Assembly (NCBI GenBank): GCA_009377445.1
Contig: WHUA01000001.1
Coordinates: forward strand, 840,759 to 902,724
Reading direction: 5' to 3'
DNA length: 61,966 nt
Source: Alphaproteobacteria bacterium
Lineage (GTDB): Bacteria; Pseudomonadota; Alphaproteobacteria; UBA8366
A model generated the notes under the pieces. It ran no database searches. It saw only the letters and a list, made by a program, of their open reading frames with translations, and was not told the origin of the DNA. Both the position numbers and the translations under genes were made by a program. Each line of letters starts with the position of its first letter. Position 1 is the first letter of the stretch. This document shows positions 19,226 to 27,979 of the stretch, one piece after another.

Positions 19226-19475
19226 TGAGGTCTACAACGTCGCCGATCGCCTGATCGACTCTCTAGCGCGTGCGCCCGATGAGATGCGCGAGCGGGCGAG
19301 GAGCAGAATTGCCGAAAAATTTTCCGCAGACCGCCTTGTGGCCCGCACTGAAACGCTACTTGAGCGCCTGCTTGCATGCCCGAACGGTGACATCGACTGT
19401 CGCGAAGAAGTTTCCGCCCCGTGCTTGATGAGGAACAAAGAATGCCCAGGAAAGTCGCACTCATCACCGGCGTGA
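19224..19475 (+). pseudogene. 3' remnant of a GT4-type glycosyltransferase gene
   Basis: Immediately after the previous stop, one frame reads like the C-terminus of a GT4 glycosyltransferase: a segment DEVYNVADRLIDSL, then an Arg/Glu-rich helix with ARSRIAEKFSADRLVA and TETLLERLL. There is no start codon or body for it; the frame is open but meaningless after about 19375 and stops at 19475 inside gmd. The best reading is the tail of a gene whose front was replaced when the genes to the left were acquired. A free-standing small protein from ATG 19284 is unlikely. Confidence 0.55.
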
Positions 19476-20512
19476 CCGGACAGGACGGCGCATATCTGGC
19501 CAAGCTTCTGCTTGGCAAAGGATACGAGGTGCACGGCGTGAAGCGGCGCTCGTCCTCCTTCAATACATCCCGGGTCGACGACCTGTATCAGGACCCTCAC
19601 GAGAAGGATATTCAGTTCACGCTGCATTACGGCGACATGACCGACGCCACCAACATCGTCCGGCTCGTTCAGCAGGTGCAGCCGACGGAGATTTATAATC
19701 TCGCCGCGCAAAGCCATGTCATGGTCAGCTTCGAGACGCCGGAATACTCGGCCAACGCCGATGCGCTCGGCCCGCTGCGCATGCTGGAGGCGATCCGCAT
19801 CCTCGGCTTGGAGAGTAACACGCGCTTTTACCAGGCCTCCACCTCCGAGCTCTACGGCAAGGCGCGCGAAACGCCGCAGAACGAGGATACGCCCTTCTAT
19901 CCGCGCAGCCCCTATGGCGCGGCCAAGCTTTACGCCTATTGGATCACGGTGAACTACCGCGAAGCCTACGGGATGCATGCCAGCAACGGCATACTCTTCA
20001 ACCACGAAGGGCCGACACGGGGCGAGACCTTCGTGACACGCAAGATCACGCGGGCGGTGGCGGCCATCGACCTCGGGCTCCAGGACGAGCTGTACCTCGG
20101 CAATCTGGATGCGGAGCGGGATTGGGGCCACGCGCGGGACTATGTCGTGGGTATGTGGCGCATCTTGCAGCAGACGGCGCCGGACGACTACGTCCTGGCG
20201 ACGGGCGAGAAGCATTCCGTCCGCGAGTTCGTCGAGCTCGCCTTCGGCCGGACCGGCCGCATGGTCGAGTGGCGGGGAGCAGGCGTGGACGAGATCGGCA
20301 TCGATGCGGCCACGGGCAGGACTTTGGTCCGTGTCGACGCCCGCTACTTCCGCCCGACCGAGGTGGACTGCCTCGTCGGCGATCCGTCGAAGGCGCGCGA
20401 CAGGCTCGGCTGGCAGGCGACGACGAAATTCACCGACATGGTCGCCGAAATGGTGGACTCCGACCTGATCGAAGTGCGCGATGAGCAGGCGCGTAGGAGC
20501 CGGCATGACTGA
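19442..20512 (+). CDS. gmd: GDP-mannose 4,6-dehydratase
   Basis: Converts GDP-D-mannose to GDP-4-keto-6-deoxy-D-mannose, the entry to GDP-L-fucose and related sugars. The 356-residue protein has the NADP loop [12 protein letters not shown], the catalytic STSELYGK and Y-x3-K (YGAAKLYA), and the [15 protein letters not shown] segment that is diagnostic for GMD. ATG 19442 is chosen because a GAGGAA site precedes it; GTG 19421 is in frame. It overlaps the fucose synthase gene by eight bases, giving the usual gmd-fcl pair. Confidence 0.95.
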   Translation: MPRKVALITGVTGQDGAYLAKLLLGKGYEVHGVKRRSSSFNTSRVDDLYQDPHEKDIQFTLHYGDMTDATNIVRLVQQVQPTEIYNLAAQSHVMVSFETPEYSANADALGPLRMLEAIRILGLESNTRFYQASTSELYGKARETPQNEDTPFYPRSPYGAAKLYAYWITVNYREAYGMHASNGILFNHEGPTRGETFVTRKITRAVAAIDLGLQDELYLGNLDAERDWGHARDYVVGMWRILQQTAPDDYVLATGEKHSVREFVELAFGRTGRMVEWRGAGVDEIGIDAATGRTLVRVDARYFRPTEVDCLVGDPSKARDRLGWQATTKFTDMVAEMVDSDLIEVRDEQARRSRHD

Positions 20513-21470
20513 AGCGCCCTTTGCATTGGAAGGCCGCCGCGTCTGGGTGGCCGGCCACAACGGGATGGTGGGCTCGGCCATTTGCCGGCGGCTGGCGTCC
20601 GAGAATTGCGCGGTCGTGACGGCGCCCCGCGGCGCGGTCGACTTGCGCCGCCAGGCGGAGACGGAGGGCTGGCTGGCGTCGGAGCGGCCCGATGCGATAT
20701 TTCTCGCCGCGGCCAGGGTCGGCGGCATCCAGGCCAACGATACCCGGCCGGCGGAGTTCATCTACGACAACCTCGCCATCCAAACCAACGTCATCGAGGC
20801 GGCGCGTGCCGCCGGCGTGAGGAAGCTGCTGTTCCTCGGCTCGTCCTGCATCTATCCGAGGCTGGCGTCCCAGCCGATGCGCGAGGAGGCGCTCCTGACC
20901 GGGCCGCTCGAGCCAACGAACGAGTGGTATGCGATCGCCAAGATCGCGGGCATCGAAATGTGCCGCGCCTACCGCCGCCAGTACGGCTGCGACTTCATCT
21001 CCGTCATGCCGGCGAATCTGTACGGTCCGCACGACAACTTCGATCTGGAGTCGAGCCACGTCGTTCCGGCATTGATCGCCAAGGCGCATCGTGCAAAGGA
21101 GACCGGGGCTCCGGATATGACTGTCTGGGGCAGCGGCCGGCCGCGCCGCGAGCTGCTGTATGTGGACGACCTCGCCGACGCTCTGGTGCACCTCTTGAAA
21201 GTCTATTCCGACGAGCCGCCCATCAATGTCGGCACCGGCGAGGATGTGACCATCGACGAGCTTGCGCGGTCCGTTTGCGAGGTCGTGGGCTACCGTGGCG
21301 CGCGGCGGTACGACGCCTCGAAGCCGGACGGCGCGCCGCGCAAGCTTCTCGACGTCGGCCGCCTCGAGGCGCTGGGCTGGCGCGCCAAGACGGCGCTGCG
21401 CGATGGTCTGGCGCGCACCTACGATTTTTATCTCGAGAATGTCGCGGCCCCGGGCACGGAAGGGTCCTGA
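20505..21470 (+). CDS. fcl: GDP-L-fucose synthase
   Basis: Bifunctional 3,5-epimerase/4-reductase that turns the GMD product into GDP-L-fucose with NADPH. The 321-residue length is typical. GHNGMVG at 17-23 binds the cofactor, Ser113/Ser114 in GSSCIYP and Tyr142-x3-Lys146 form the catalytic set, and [10 protein letters not shown] is the family substrate loop. ATG 20505 follows an AGGAG at 20495-20499; ATG 20481 is an in-frame alternative without such a site. The asnB-like gene starts three bases after its stop. Confidence 0.94.
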   Translation: MTEAPFALEGRRVWVAGHNGMVGSAICRRLASENCAVVTAPRGAVDLRRQAETEGWLASERPDAIFLAAARVGGIQANDTRPAEFIYDNLAIQTNVIEAARAAGVRKLLFLGSSCIYPRLASQPMREEALLTGPLEPTNEWYAIAKIAGIEMCRAYRRQYGCDFISVMPANLYGPHDNFDLESSHVVPALIAKAHRAKETGAPDMTVWGSGRPRRELLYVDDLADALVHLLKVYSDEPPINVGTGEDVTIDELARSVCEVVGYRGARRYDASKPDGAPRKLLDVGRLEALGWRAKTALRDGLARTYDFYLENVAAPGTEGS

Positions 21471-21473
21471 ATC

Positions 21474-23399
21474 ATGTGCGGCATAGCCGGCCTCTGGGAT
21501 CCGGCGCGGCGCGGCGGCGAGCTTGCCCACAGCGTTCGCGCGATGACGGACGCGATGGTGCATCGCGGGCCGGATAGCAGCGGGTACTGGCACGACAACG
21601 AGACCGGGATGGCGCTTGGCCACCGGCGTCTCTCCATCGTCGATCTGTCCGATGCCGGCCATCAGCCGATGCTGTCCGCCGACGGCCGCTGGGTACTGAC
21701 CTACAATGGCGAGATCTACAACGCCGATGAGCTGCGTTCCGATCTCGAAGCGCTAGGCGCCAGATTCCGCGGGCATTCGGATACCGAGGTTCTCATCGAA
21801 GCCTGCGCCCGCTGGGGCGTTGAAGCCACGTTGCCACGCCTGATCGGCATGTTTGCCTTCGCGCTGTGGGATACGAAGGAGCGCCGCCTCTATCTCGTGC
21901 GCGACCGCCTCGGCATCAAGCCGTTGTATTGGGGCTGGTTCGGCCGGCTTTTGCTGTTCGGCTCGGAGCTGAAGGCGCTGCGCGCGCATGATGGCTGGAA
22001 GCCGGAGATCGATCGTGATGCGGTGGCTTCCTACATGCGGCACAACTACGTGCCCGGCCCCTGGACGATCTATCGCGAAGTGTCGAAGCTCCAGCCCGGC
22101 AGCTTCGCCGTCTTCCGCCCTGGTCATGAGCCGGAGGTGAAGCGCTACTGGTTGCTGGAAGACGTCGTCCGCGCGGGGCTCGCGAACCGGTCGAGCATGA
22201 GCGACAGGGAAGCCACAGACGCGCTCGAGACGTTGCTGAGCGATGCGGTTCGCAGGCGGATGGTGGCCGACGTGCCGCTCGGCGCGTTTCTTTCGGGCGG
22301 AATCGATTCATCGACCGTCGTCGCCTTGATGCAAAAGAATGCGTCGCGGCCGGTGCGGACGTTCTCCATCGGTTTCCGCGAACAGGGCTACGACGAAGCG
22401 CTGCATGCGAAGGAAGTGGCAGCCCATCTCGGCACCGATCACACCGAGCTCTACGTCGAGCCGCATCATGCGCGCGAAGTCATTCCGCGGCTCGCCGACA
22501 TGTTCGATGAGCCCTTCGGCGATTCCTCGCAGATCCCAACCTATCTCGTCTCGGAAATGACGCGCCGCCACGTCACCGTCGCGTTGTCCGGCGACGGCGG
22601 CGATGAATTGTTTGCCGGATACGTTCGGTATTTTCAGGCGATGAAGCTCTTCCCGGTGCTCGATCGCTGGCCCGCAGGCGCGCGGGCGGCGATCTCCGCG
22701 ATGATGCGTGCATTGCCCCCATCGGCCTGGTCGGCGCTGTTTCGCATGGTCCCGCAGCGCTGGCGTGTTCCGCAGGCCGGCGACAAAGTGCACAAGCTGG
22801 CCGGGATCCTGAACGAGCCGCTCAGCGGCTACTATCGCTATCTGATCAGTCATTGGCAGGAGCCGGACGACCTGGTCCTCGGCGGCAAGGAGCACCGAGG
22901 AATTCTGTGGGATCCGGCGGTGAGGGACGACGTGCCGGATCCCATCGAGCGGATGCAGTATCTCGACACCGGGACCTATCTGCCGGACGACATCCTGACC
23001 AAGGTCGACCGTGCGTCGATGGCCGTGTCGCTGGAAGCGCGCGTGCCGCTGATCGACCATAGGGTCGTGGCGTTCGCCTGGACGCTGCCGCCGTCGCAGA
23101 AGGTGCGGGACGGCAAGGGGAAATGGCTACTACGCCAAGTGCTGGCGCGGCACATTCCCGACAAGCTGATCGATCGGCCGAAGATGGGCTTTGGCGTTCC
23201 GATCGATAACTGGCTCAGGGGGCCGCTCCGCGAATGGGCCGAGGAGCTCCTCTGCGAGCGACGCCTCGTGGGCGACGGGTTTTTGGATCCGGCAATGGTG
23301 CGCGAGAAATGGGCGCAGCATCTCGGCGGCAGGGTCAATCACCAATATCTGCTATGGGACGTTCTAATGTTCCAGGCATGGAAAGACCGCTGGTTATGA
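21474..23399 (+). CDS. asnB: Asparagine synthase (glutamine-hydrolysing) family protein
   Basis: A 641-residue AsnB homologue with Cys2 (CGIAGLW), RGPDSSG, NGEIYN, and the pyrophosphatase loop SGGIDSS at 274-280 followed by LSGDGGDELFAGY. It starts with ATG three bases after fcl. It is clearly distinct from the homologue at 12015, so the locus has two. It may make asparagine, but in polysaccharide loci this subgroup is usually suspected of amidating sugar acids or amino-acid decorations. It is the last gene of the locus before the vapBC module. Confidence 0.82.
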   Translation: MCGIAGLWDPARRGGELAHSVRAMTDAMVHRGPDSSGYWHDNETGMALGHRRLSIVDLSDAGHQPMLSADGRWVLTYNGEIYNADELRSDLEALGARFRGHSDTEVLIEACARWGVEATLPRLIGMFAFALWDTKERRLYLVRDRLGIKPLYWGWFGRLLLFGSELKALRAHDGWKPEIDRDAVASYMRHNYVPGPWTIYREVSKLQPGSFAVFRPGHEPEVKRYWLLEDVVRAGLANRSSMSDREATDALETLLSDAVRRRMVADVPLGAFLSGGIDSSTVVALMQKNASRPVRTFSIGFREQGYDEALHAKEVAAHLGTDHTELYVEPHHAREVIPRLADMFDEPFGDSSQIPTYLVSEMTRRHVTVALSGDGGDELFAGYVRYFQAMKLFPVLDRWPAGARAAISAMMRALPPSAWSALFRMVPQRWRVPQAGDKVHKLAGILNEPLSGYYRYLISHWQEPDDLVLGGKEHRGILWDPAVRDDVPDPIERMQYLDTGTYLPDDILTKVDRASMAVSLEARVPLIDHRVVAFAWTLPPSQKVRDGKGKWLLRQVLARHIPDKLIDRPKMGFGVPIDNWLRGPLREWAEELLCERRLVGDGFLDPAMVREKWAQHLGGRVNHQYLLWDVLMFQAWKDRWL

Positions 23400-23420
23400 C
23401 CAGCTCCACTTAGCTCGAAA

Positions 23421-23448
23421 GGCATTGAAATAGACATCAATTTATGCC
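23421..23448. promoter_or_regulatory. Imperfect palindrome upstream of vapB, candidate autoregulatory operator
   Basis: GGCATTGA (23421-23428) is mirrored by TCAAT (23437-23441) and ATGCC (23444-23448), giving nested inverted repeats 32 bases before the VapB start. VapB-VapC complexes normally repress their own promoter through such sites. Assignment rests on position and symmetry only. Confidence 0.4.
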
Positions 23449-23479
23449 AAATTCGTGCCTACCAGGAGGGATTCGGAAG

Positions 23480-23677
23480 ATGCGCACGACCATCGCGCTT
23501 GACGACGAGCTCGTAGCCAAGGCTCAGGCCTTCACCGGTATCGAGGAAAAGTCCAGTCTGGTGCGCGAGGCGCTCAAAGCCCTCATCGAGCGCGAAAGCG
23601 CGCGGCGGCTGGCGCGGCTGGGCGGCAGCGAGCCTGCTCTGAAGGCGCCGCCGCGGCGACGGCCGGCCTCGGCTTGA
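23480..23677 (+). CDS. vapB: VapB-family antitoxin
   Basis: A 65-residue antitoxin. The first 45 residues (MRTTIALDDELVAKA, then a second helix with SSLVREALKALIERE) form the ribbon-helix-helix-like DNA-binding unit of the VapB/DUF2191 group. The Pro/Arg-rich tail would wrap the toxin. ATG 23480 is used; an AGGAGGG site lies at 23463-23469 and a GGAAG just before the start. The stop overlaps the toxin start by four bases, the usual antitoxin-toxin coupling. Confidence 0.85.
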   Translation: MRTTIALDDELVAKAQAFTGIEEKSSLVREALKALIERESARRLARLGGSEPALKAPPRRRPASA

Positions 23678-24060
23678 TTCTGGTCGATACGTCTGTCTGG
23701 GTCGATCACCTGCGCGCGGGCGACAAGGCGCTTGCCGCCCTGCTCGACGCCGTAATGGTCCTGACGCACCCCTTCGTCATCGGCGAGCTAGCTCTGGGCA
23801 ATCTGCGCGAGCGCGAGATCGTCCTGAGCGCCCTGTCGGACCTGCCGCACGCCACCATCGCCATGGATACGGAAGTCCTGCATTTCATCGGGCGCCACGC
23901 GTTGTTCGGACGCGGCGTCGGGTACGTCGATGCCCACCTGCTCGCCGCGACCCGCCTGACTGCAGGCGCGGAGCTGTGGACGAATGATCGGCGGCTTCAT
24001 GGAGTCGCGGTGGAGTTGGGCTTGGCGATCACGACGCTCCCGCAGCGCCGCGGATCATAA
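23674..24060 (+). CDS. vapC: VapC-family PIN-domain ribonuclease toxin
   Basis: A 128-residue PIN-domain protein that would cut RNA and is neutralised by the VapB encoded just upstream. The start is TTG 23674 within a TTGA overlap. Acidic active-site positions are visible: Asp5 in ILVDTSVW, a Glu in VIGELALGN, an Asp in GYVDAHLLAA and an Asp in WTNDRRL. All four are intact, so the toxin looks functional. It marks the junction between the polysaccharide locus and the catabolic genes. Confidence 0.88.
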   Translation: MILVDTSVWVDHLRAGDKALAALLDAVMVLTHPFVIGELALGNLREREIVLSALSDLPHATIAMDTEVLHFIGRHALFGRGVGYVDAHLLAATRLTAGAELWTNDRRLHGVAVELGLAITTLPQRRGS

Positions 24061-24179
24061 GGCGCAGCGTCGGCGTAGACGCGGCCCCCGATTTGGGGGC
24101 GTGGCCGTGCGCGGCGTATCATCGGTCGGCGGAAGATATTTCCGCTGCGCGGATGGCAGGAGCGGAAGGAAGCGCGGCC

Positions 24180-25409
24180 ATGGATTTTGCGGTTGAGGAC
24201 TCCCCCGAGCAAAGCGCGTTCCGGGTGGAAGTGCGCGGCTGGCTGGCGAAGAACGTTCCGGCGTCGATCGAGCATCCGGCGGACGCCGTCGACCTGTCCT
24301 TCGAGCAGTACCAGATGCGCCGCGCGCTCGGCCGCGGCCTGGGCGAGCGCGGCTGGCTCTATCCCACCATGCCGACGGAATACGGCGGCGGCGACCTGCC
24401 GGTCGAAAAAACCTTCATCCTTTATGACGAGATGGCGCGCATCGGACTGTCGCTGCCGCCCTATTACGACGCGGGCGGGCGCATGGCGGCGCCGACGATC
24501 CTGGTCTGGGGCAACGACGAGCACAAGAAGCGCTTCCTGCCGCCGATCTGCCGCGGCGAGGTGCGCACCTGGCAGCTCCTGAGCGAGCCGAGCGCCGGCT
24601 CCGACCTCGCCGGCGTCAAGACCACCGCCATCCGCGACGGCGACGCCTATGTGGTCAACGGCCAGAAGGTGTTCGTCGGCAGCGCGCACGGCGCGGATTA
24701 TTCCTGGACGATCGTTGTCACCGATCCCAAGGGCGAGCGGCACAAGAACCTCTCCTGGCTGATGATCCCGATGGACCTGCCGGGCATCAGCGTCGTGCCG
24801 ATGGACCTGCTGACCGCGGGCGGCGAAGGCGCTAGCGGCTGCGGCGTGAAGAACTCCGTGTTCTTCGACGACGTGCGGGTGCCGGCGGAGAACCTCGTCG
24901 GCGGCGAAAACAACGGCTGGCGCGTCGCCACCACGCATCTCGAGGTCGAGCACGGCGGCGTCGGGCGGCTCGCCGACCGGCGCATCGTCTACGAGTTCAT
25001 CGACTGGTGCCGCGAGCGCCGCGACGGGCACGCCATCGTCGACGATCCGGCGGCGCGCTCGGAGCTGGTCGAGATGTTCGTCGAGGCGGAGATCACGCGC
25101 CTGTTCGCGCTGCGCAATCACTGGCTGTCGCACACCGACCAGCCGCGCTCCTACGAAGGGGCGCAATACAGCCTCAGGCGCAAGCTGTCCGGCCTCGACA
25201 TGGCGGAGAAGATGCTGCGCATCGCCGGGCCCTACGTGCTGACGAAGGACGAGCGCTGGGGGCCGCTGCGGGGCGCGGTGGAGTATTTCCAGCGCGATGC
25301 GATCACCGCGCTGCATCCCGGCGCGACCACGGATATCCAGCGCGTCGTCATATCGCGCCGCATCGGCATCGGCCGGCGCGAGCGCGAAAAAGCCGGCGTG
25401 TTGCGGTAG
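24180..25409 (+). CDS. Acyl-CoA dehydrogenase (409 aa)
   Basis: FAD-dependent acyl-CoA dehydrogenase. The N-terminal helical domain is followed by LSEPSAGSDLAG, which is the FAD/substrate signature, then the beta domain with VNGQKVFVGSAHG and the C-terminal helical bundle. The YPTMPTEYGGG segment near 60 is typical. ATG 24180 follows a GGAAGG site; ATG 24093 is in frame but gives an unlikely leader. It forms a pair with the next gene, 15 bases on, suggesting a heteromeric enzyme or two successive steps. The actual acyl substrate is unknown. Confidence 0.88.
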   Translation: MDFAVEDSPEQSAFRVEVRGWLAKNVPASIEHPADAVDLSFEQYQMRRALGRGLGERGWLYPTMPTEYGGGDLPVEKTFILYDEMARIGLSLPPYYDAGGRMAAPTILVWGNDEHKKRFLPPICRGEVRTWQLLSEPSAGSDLAGVKTTAIRDGDAYVVNGQKVFVGSAHGADYSWTIVVTDPKGERHKNLSWLMIPMDLPGISVVPMDLLTAGGEGASGCGVKNSVFFDDVRVPAENLVGGENNGWRVATTHLEVEHGGVGRLADRRIVYEFIDWCRERRDGHAIVDDPAARSELVEMFVEAEITRLFALRNHWLSHTDQPRSYEGAQYSLRRKLSGLDMAEKMLRIAGPYVLTKDERWGPLRGAVEYFQRDAITALHPGATTDIQRVVISRRIGIGRREREKAGVLR

Positions 25410-25424
25410 GCGGAGGAGACGGCG

Positions 25425-26552
25425 ATGGATCTCTCGCTCGACGATACCCAGAAGCTCATCCAGGAATCCGCCCGCGACTTCGTTCGCAGCGACTGCAACC
25501 GGGATGTCCTGCTCGCCCTCGACCGCAAGCCCGGCGGGATGATGGACGGGCTCTGGCAGAAGATGGCGGGGCTCGGCTGGACCGGCATGGCGCTCCCGGA
25601 GGAATTCGGCGGCACCGGCAATTCGATGACCGACGTCGCCGTGCTGTTCGAGGAGCTCGGCACGGGGCCGGTGCCCTTGCCGCTCTTCTCCTCGGCCATC
25701 CTGGGCGCCCGCACGCTGCTCGAGACGGCGACTGACGCGCAGAAGAAGGCATGGCTTCCCGAGGTGGCGTCCGGGGACCGCGTGCTCGCCCTGGCGGTGA
25801 CCGAGGCGCAATACGGCTGGCGGCCGGAGCAAATTCGCCTGACGGCGCGAAAGGACGGCGCGGACTATCGCCTCACCGGCAGCAAGCTGTTCGTGCACGA
25901 CGCGGCCGGCGCCACCGATCTCCTGGTGCTTGTGCGCGCAGAGTCCGGCGCCGGACTGAGTCTGCTGCGCGTCGCCGCGCGGGCGCCGGGCGTCGCCGTC
26001 CGCACGCTGGACGGATTCCTCACCGGCATCAGCGAGGTGACGTTCGAGGATGTGCGCGTGGCGGGCGACGATCTGGTCGGAACCGCCGGCCGCGCGTGGG
26101 AGGGCTTGCGCCGCGCCATGCTGCCCGCGATCCCGGTGCTCTGCGCCTACAAGGTCGGCGGCTGCAAAGCCGTGTTCGACATGTCCGTGGAGTATTCGCG
26201 CGAGCGCTCGCAGTTCGGCCAGCCGATCGGTCGCTTCCAGCGGGTCCAGGACCACGTCATCCACATTGTGAACTACCTCGACGCCGCGCGGTGGACGACC
26301 TATGAAGCGCTGTGGAAGCTCGACAGCGGCGTCGACGCCGCCTGCAGCGTACACATGGCGAAATCGGTGGCGTCCGAGAGCTACATGCGCGCCTGCGACT
26401 TCGGCCATGAAGTGCATGCGGGCATCGGCGTCGTCCGCGAGTACGGGCTGACCCTGCACACCAAGATGTCGCGCTCGCTCTACCACCTGCTCGGCGCGCC
26501 GAAGCTGCACCGCAAATACATGGAAAGCGCGCTCGGCCTCGTGCCGGCTTGA
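25425..26552 (+). CDS. Acyl-CoA dehydrogenase (375 aa)
   Basis: A second, shorter acyl-CoA dehydrogenase with the MALPEEFGGTGNS segment near 60, a less typical FAD loop (ALAVTEAQYGWRPEQ) in place of the Ser-rich signature of its neighbour, and SRERSQFGQPIGRFQ near 255. The weakened signature is common in one partner of alpha-beta heteromeric dehydrogenases. It is followed after 13 bases by the CoA-transferase gene, so the three are one operon on the plus strand. Confidence 0.85.
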   Translation: MDLSLDDTQKLIQESARDFVRSDCNRDVLLALDRKPGGMMDGLWQKMAGLGWTGMALPEEFGGTGNSMTDVAVLFEELGTGPVPLPLFSSAILGARTLLETATDAQKKAWLPEVASGDRVLALAVTEAQYGWRPEQIRLTARKDGADYRLTGSKLFVHDAAGATDLLVLVRAESGAGLSLLRVAARAPGVAVRTLDGFLTGISEVTFEDVRVAGDDLVGTAGRAWEGLRRAMLPAIPVLCAYKVGGCKAVFDMSVEYSRERSQFGQPIGRFQRVQDHVIHIVNYLDAARWTTYEALWKLDSGVDAACSVHMAKSVASESYMRACDFGHEVHAGIGVVREYGLTLHTKMSRSLYHLLGAPKLHRKYMESALGLVPA

Positions 26553-26565
26553 AAGGGACAGGACC

Positions 26566-27795
26566 GTGCAACCACTCAGCGACATCCGCGTGCTGGCGGT
26601 GACCGTATACCTCGCCGGGCCGTTCCTCAGCACGAACCTCGCGCGCTTCGGCGCCGAGGTGATCAAGGTCGAGGTGCCCGGCGCGGGCGATTCGGTGCGC
26701 GGCATCGGCCCGTTCGCGGGCCCGGAGGGCGTGCATCCGACGCGCCGGACCGACATGGACATCGCGACGAAATTCCTCAAGCGCACCCAGGGCGTGAAAA
26801 GCGTCACGCTCAATCTCAAGGACCCGGAAGGCCGCCGGCTGTTCCTCGAGCTGGCGAAGGAGTCCGACGTCGTGGTCGAGAACCTCGCTCCCGGCACCAT
26901 GAAACGCCTCGGCCTCGGTTACGCCGACGTGTCGGCCGTCAATCCCGGCATCGTCTATTGCTCGATCTCGGGTTATGGCCAGGAGGGGCCGTATTCGAGC
27001 GACCCGGCGCACGATCACCAGATCCAGGCCATGGCCGGCATGATGGACATCAACGGCCAGCCGGACGGCCCGCCCACCCGCGTCGGCATCTTCGTCAGCG
27101 ACCTGGTGACGCCGCTCTATGCCGCCTATTCGATCATGGCCGCGCTGCGCCACCGGGAGCAGACCGGCGAAGGGCAGCATCTCGACGCCTCCATGATGGA
27201 CACGCTGGCGACGCTGATGTTCATGGAGCCGCTGGAAGAGGCGCTGGCGGGCGGCCACCCCGTCCGCGCGGGCAACGACAGCCGCACCAGCCCGACCGGG
27301 CTCTACCGCACCAAGGACGCCGACATCATCGTGACGGCGGCGGGCGCCGGGCAGTGGGCCGGGCTGTGCAAGGCCCTGGAGGCGCCCGAGCTGCTCGCCG
27401 ACCAGCGCTTCTCGCCGAGCGCCGACCGCTCGAAGCACATGACGGAGCTGCGCGCCGAAATCCAGAAGCGCGTCGGGCGGCTCACCTGCAAGGAGGCCGT
27501 CGAACGGATGAAGGCAGCCGACGTGCCCGTGGCCCCGATCCGCAAGCTCTCCGAGGTCATCGCCGACGATCATTTCTATCGCCGCGGCACGCTGAAGCCG
27601 ATGCAGCACGGCGCGCTGAAGTCGACCGTCGACGGTCACGTCGTCATCGGCTATCCCGTGGTCTTCTCCAGCGGGCCGCTGCCGGACCTGGCGGGCGCCC
27701 CGACGCTCGGCATGCACAACGAGGACATCTACGGCGGCGTGCTGGGCCTGGACGAGACACGGTTGCGCGCGCTCAAGGACAAAGGCGTGATCTGA
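26566..27795 (+). CDS. Class III CoA-transferase (CaiB/BaiF family)
   Basis: A 409-residue family III CoA-transferase from GTG 26566. It has the ENLAPGTMKRLGLGY segment, the conserved NPGIVYCSISGYGQ strand, and a catalytic-Asp region in GQHLDASMMDT. It would activate an organic acid by moving CoA from another acyl-CoA, supplying substrate to the two dehydrogenases upstream. A clear rho-independent terminator follows, so this gene closes the operon. Confidence 0.9.
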   Translation: MQPLSDIRVLAVTVYLAGPFLSTNLARFGAEVIKVEVPGAGDSVRGIGPFAGPEGVHPTRRTDMDIATKFLKRTQGVKSVTLNLKDPEGRRLFLELAKESDVVVENLAPGTMKRLGLGYADVSAVNPGIVYCSISGYGQEGPYSSDPAHDHQIQAMAGMMDINGQPDGPPTRVGIFVSDLVTPLYAAYSIMAALRHREQTGEGQHLDASMMDTLATLMFMEPLEEALAGGHPVRAGNDSRTSPTGLYRTKDADIIVTAAGAGQWAGLCKALEAPELLADQRFSPSADRSKHMTELRAEIQKRVGRLTCKEAVERMKAADVPVAPIRKLSEVIADDHFYRRGTLKPMQHGALKSTVDGHVVIGYPVVFSSGPLPDLAGAPTLGMHNEDIYGGVLGLDETRLRALKDKGVI

Positions 27796-27806
27796 AACGC
27801 CGATGG

Positions 27807-27839
27807 ACTCGCGGAACAAGTCCGCGAGTGACGGTTTTT
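27807..27839 (+). terminator. Rho-independent terminator after the CoA-transferase gene
   Basis: ACTCGCGGA (27807-27815) pairs perfectly with TCCGCGAGT (27821-27829) around a five-base loop, followed by a T-run at 27835-27839. Confidence 0.8.
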
Positions 27840-27863
27840 ATGTCAAATCATTCATTTATCGTC

Positions 27864-27886
27864 ATTGCCGGATTTGTGCCGGCAAT
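27864..27886. repeat. Intergenic palindrome of rhizobial/rhodospirillal repeat style
   Basis: ATTGCCGG (27864-27871) and CCGGCAAT (27879-27886) flank a seven-base loop within a GTCATTGCCGG...CCGGCAATCCACG context. This resembles the dispersed palindromic repeats common between alphaproteobacterial genes. Only one copy was seen here, so repeat status is by resemblance. Confidence 0.45.
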
Positions 27887-27979
27887 CCACGGACGAGATT
27901 TCCCCTGATACGGAAGACCTTGTACTTTGTGCCGACAGACGAGCGGCCACGCAGCGGCCGGAATGCAAGAGGACTGAAA

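Noticed and set aside
23997..26900. 967-codon open frame on the minus strand
   Set aside because: Arg/His/Ala/Gly-rich low-information translation lying exactly opposite two clear acyl-CoA dehydrogenase genes; a GC-rich shadow.
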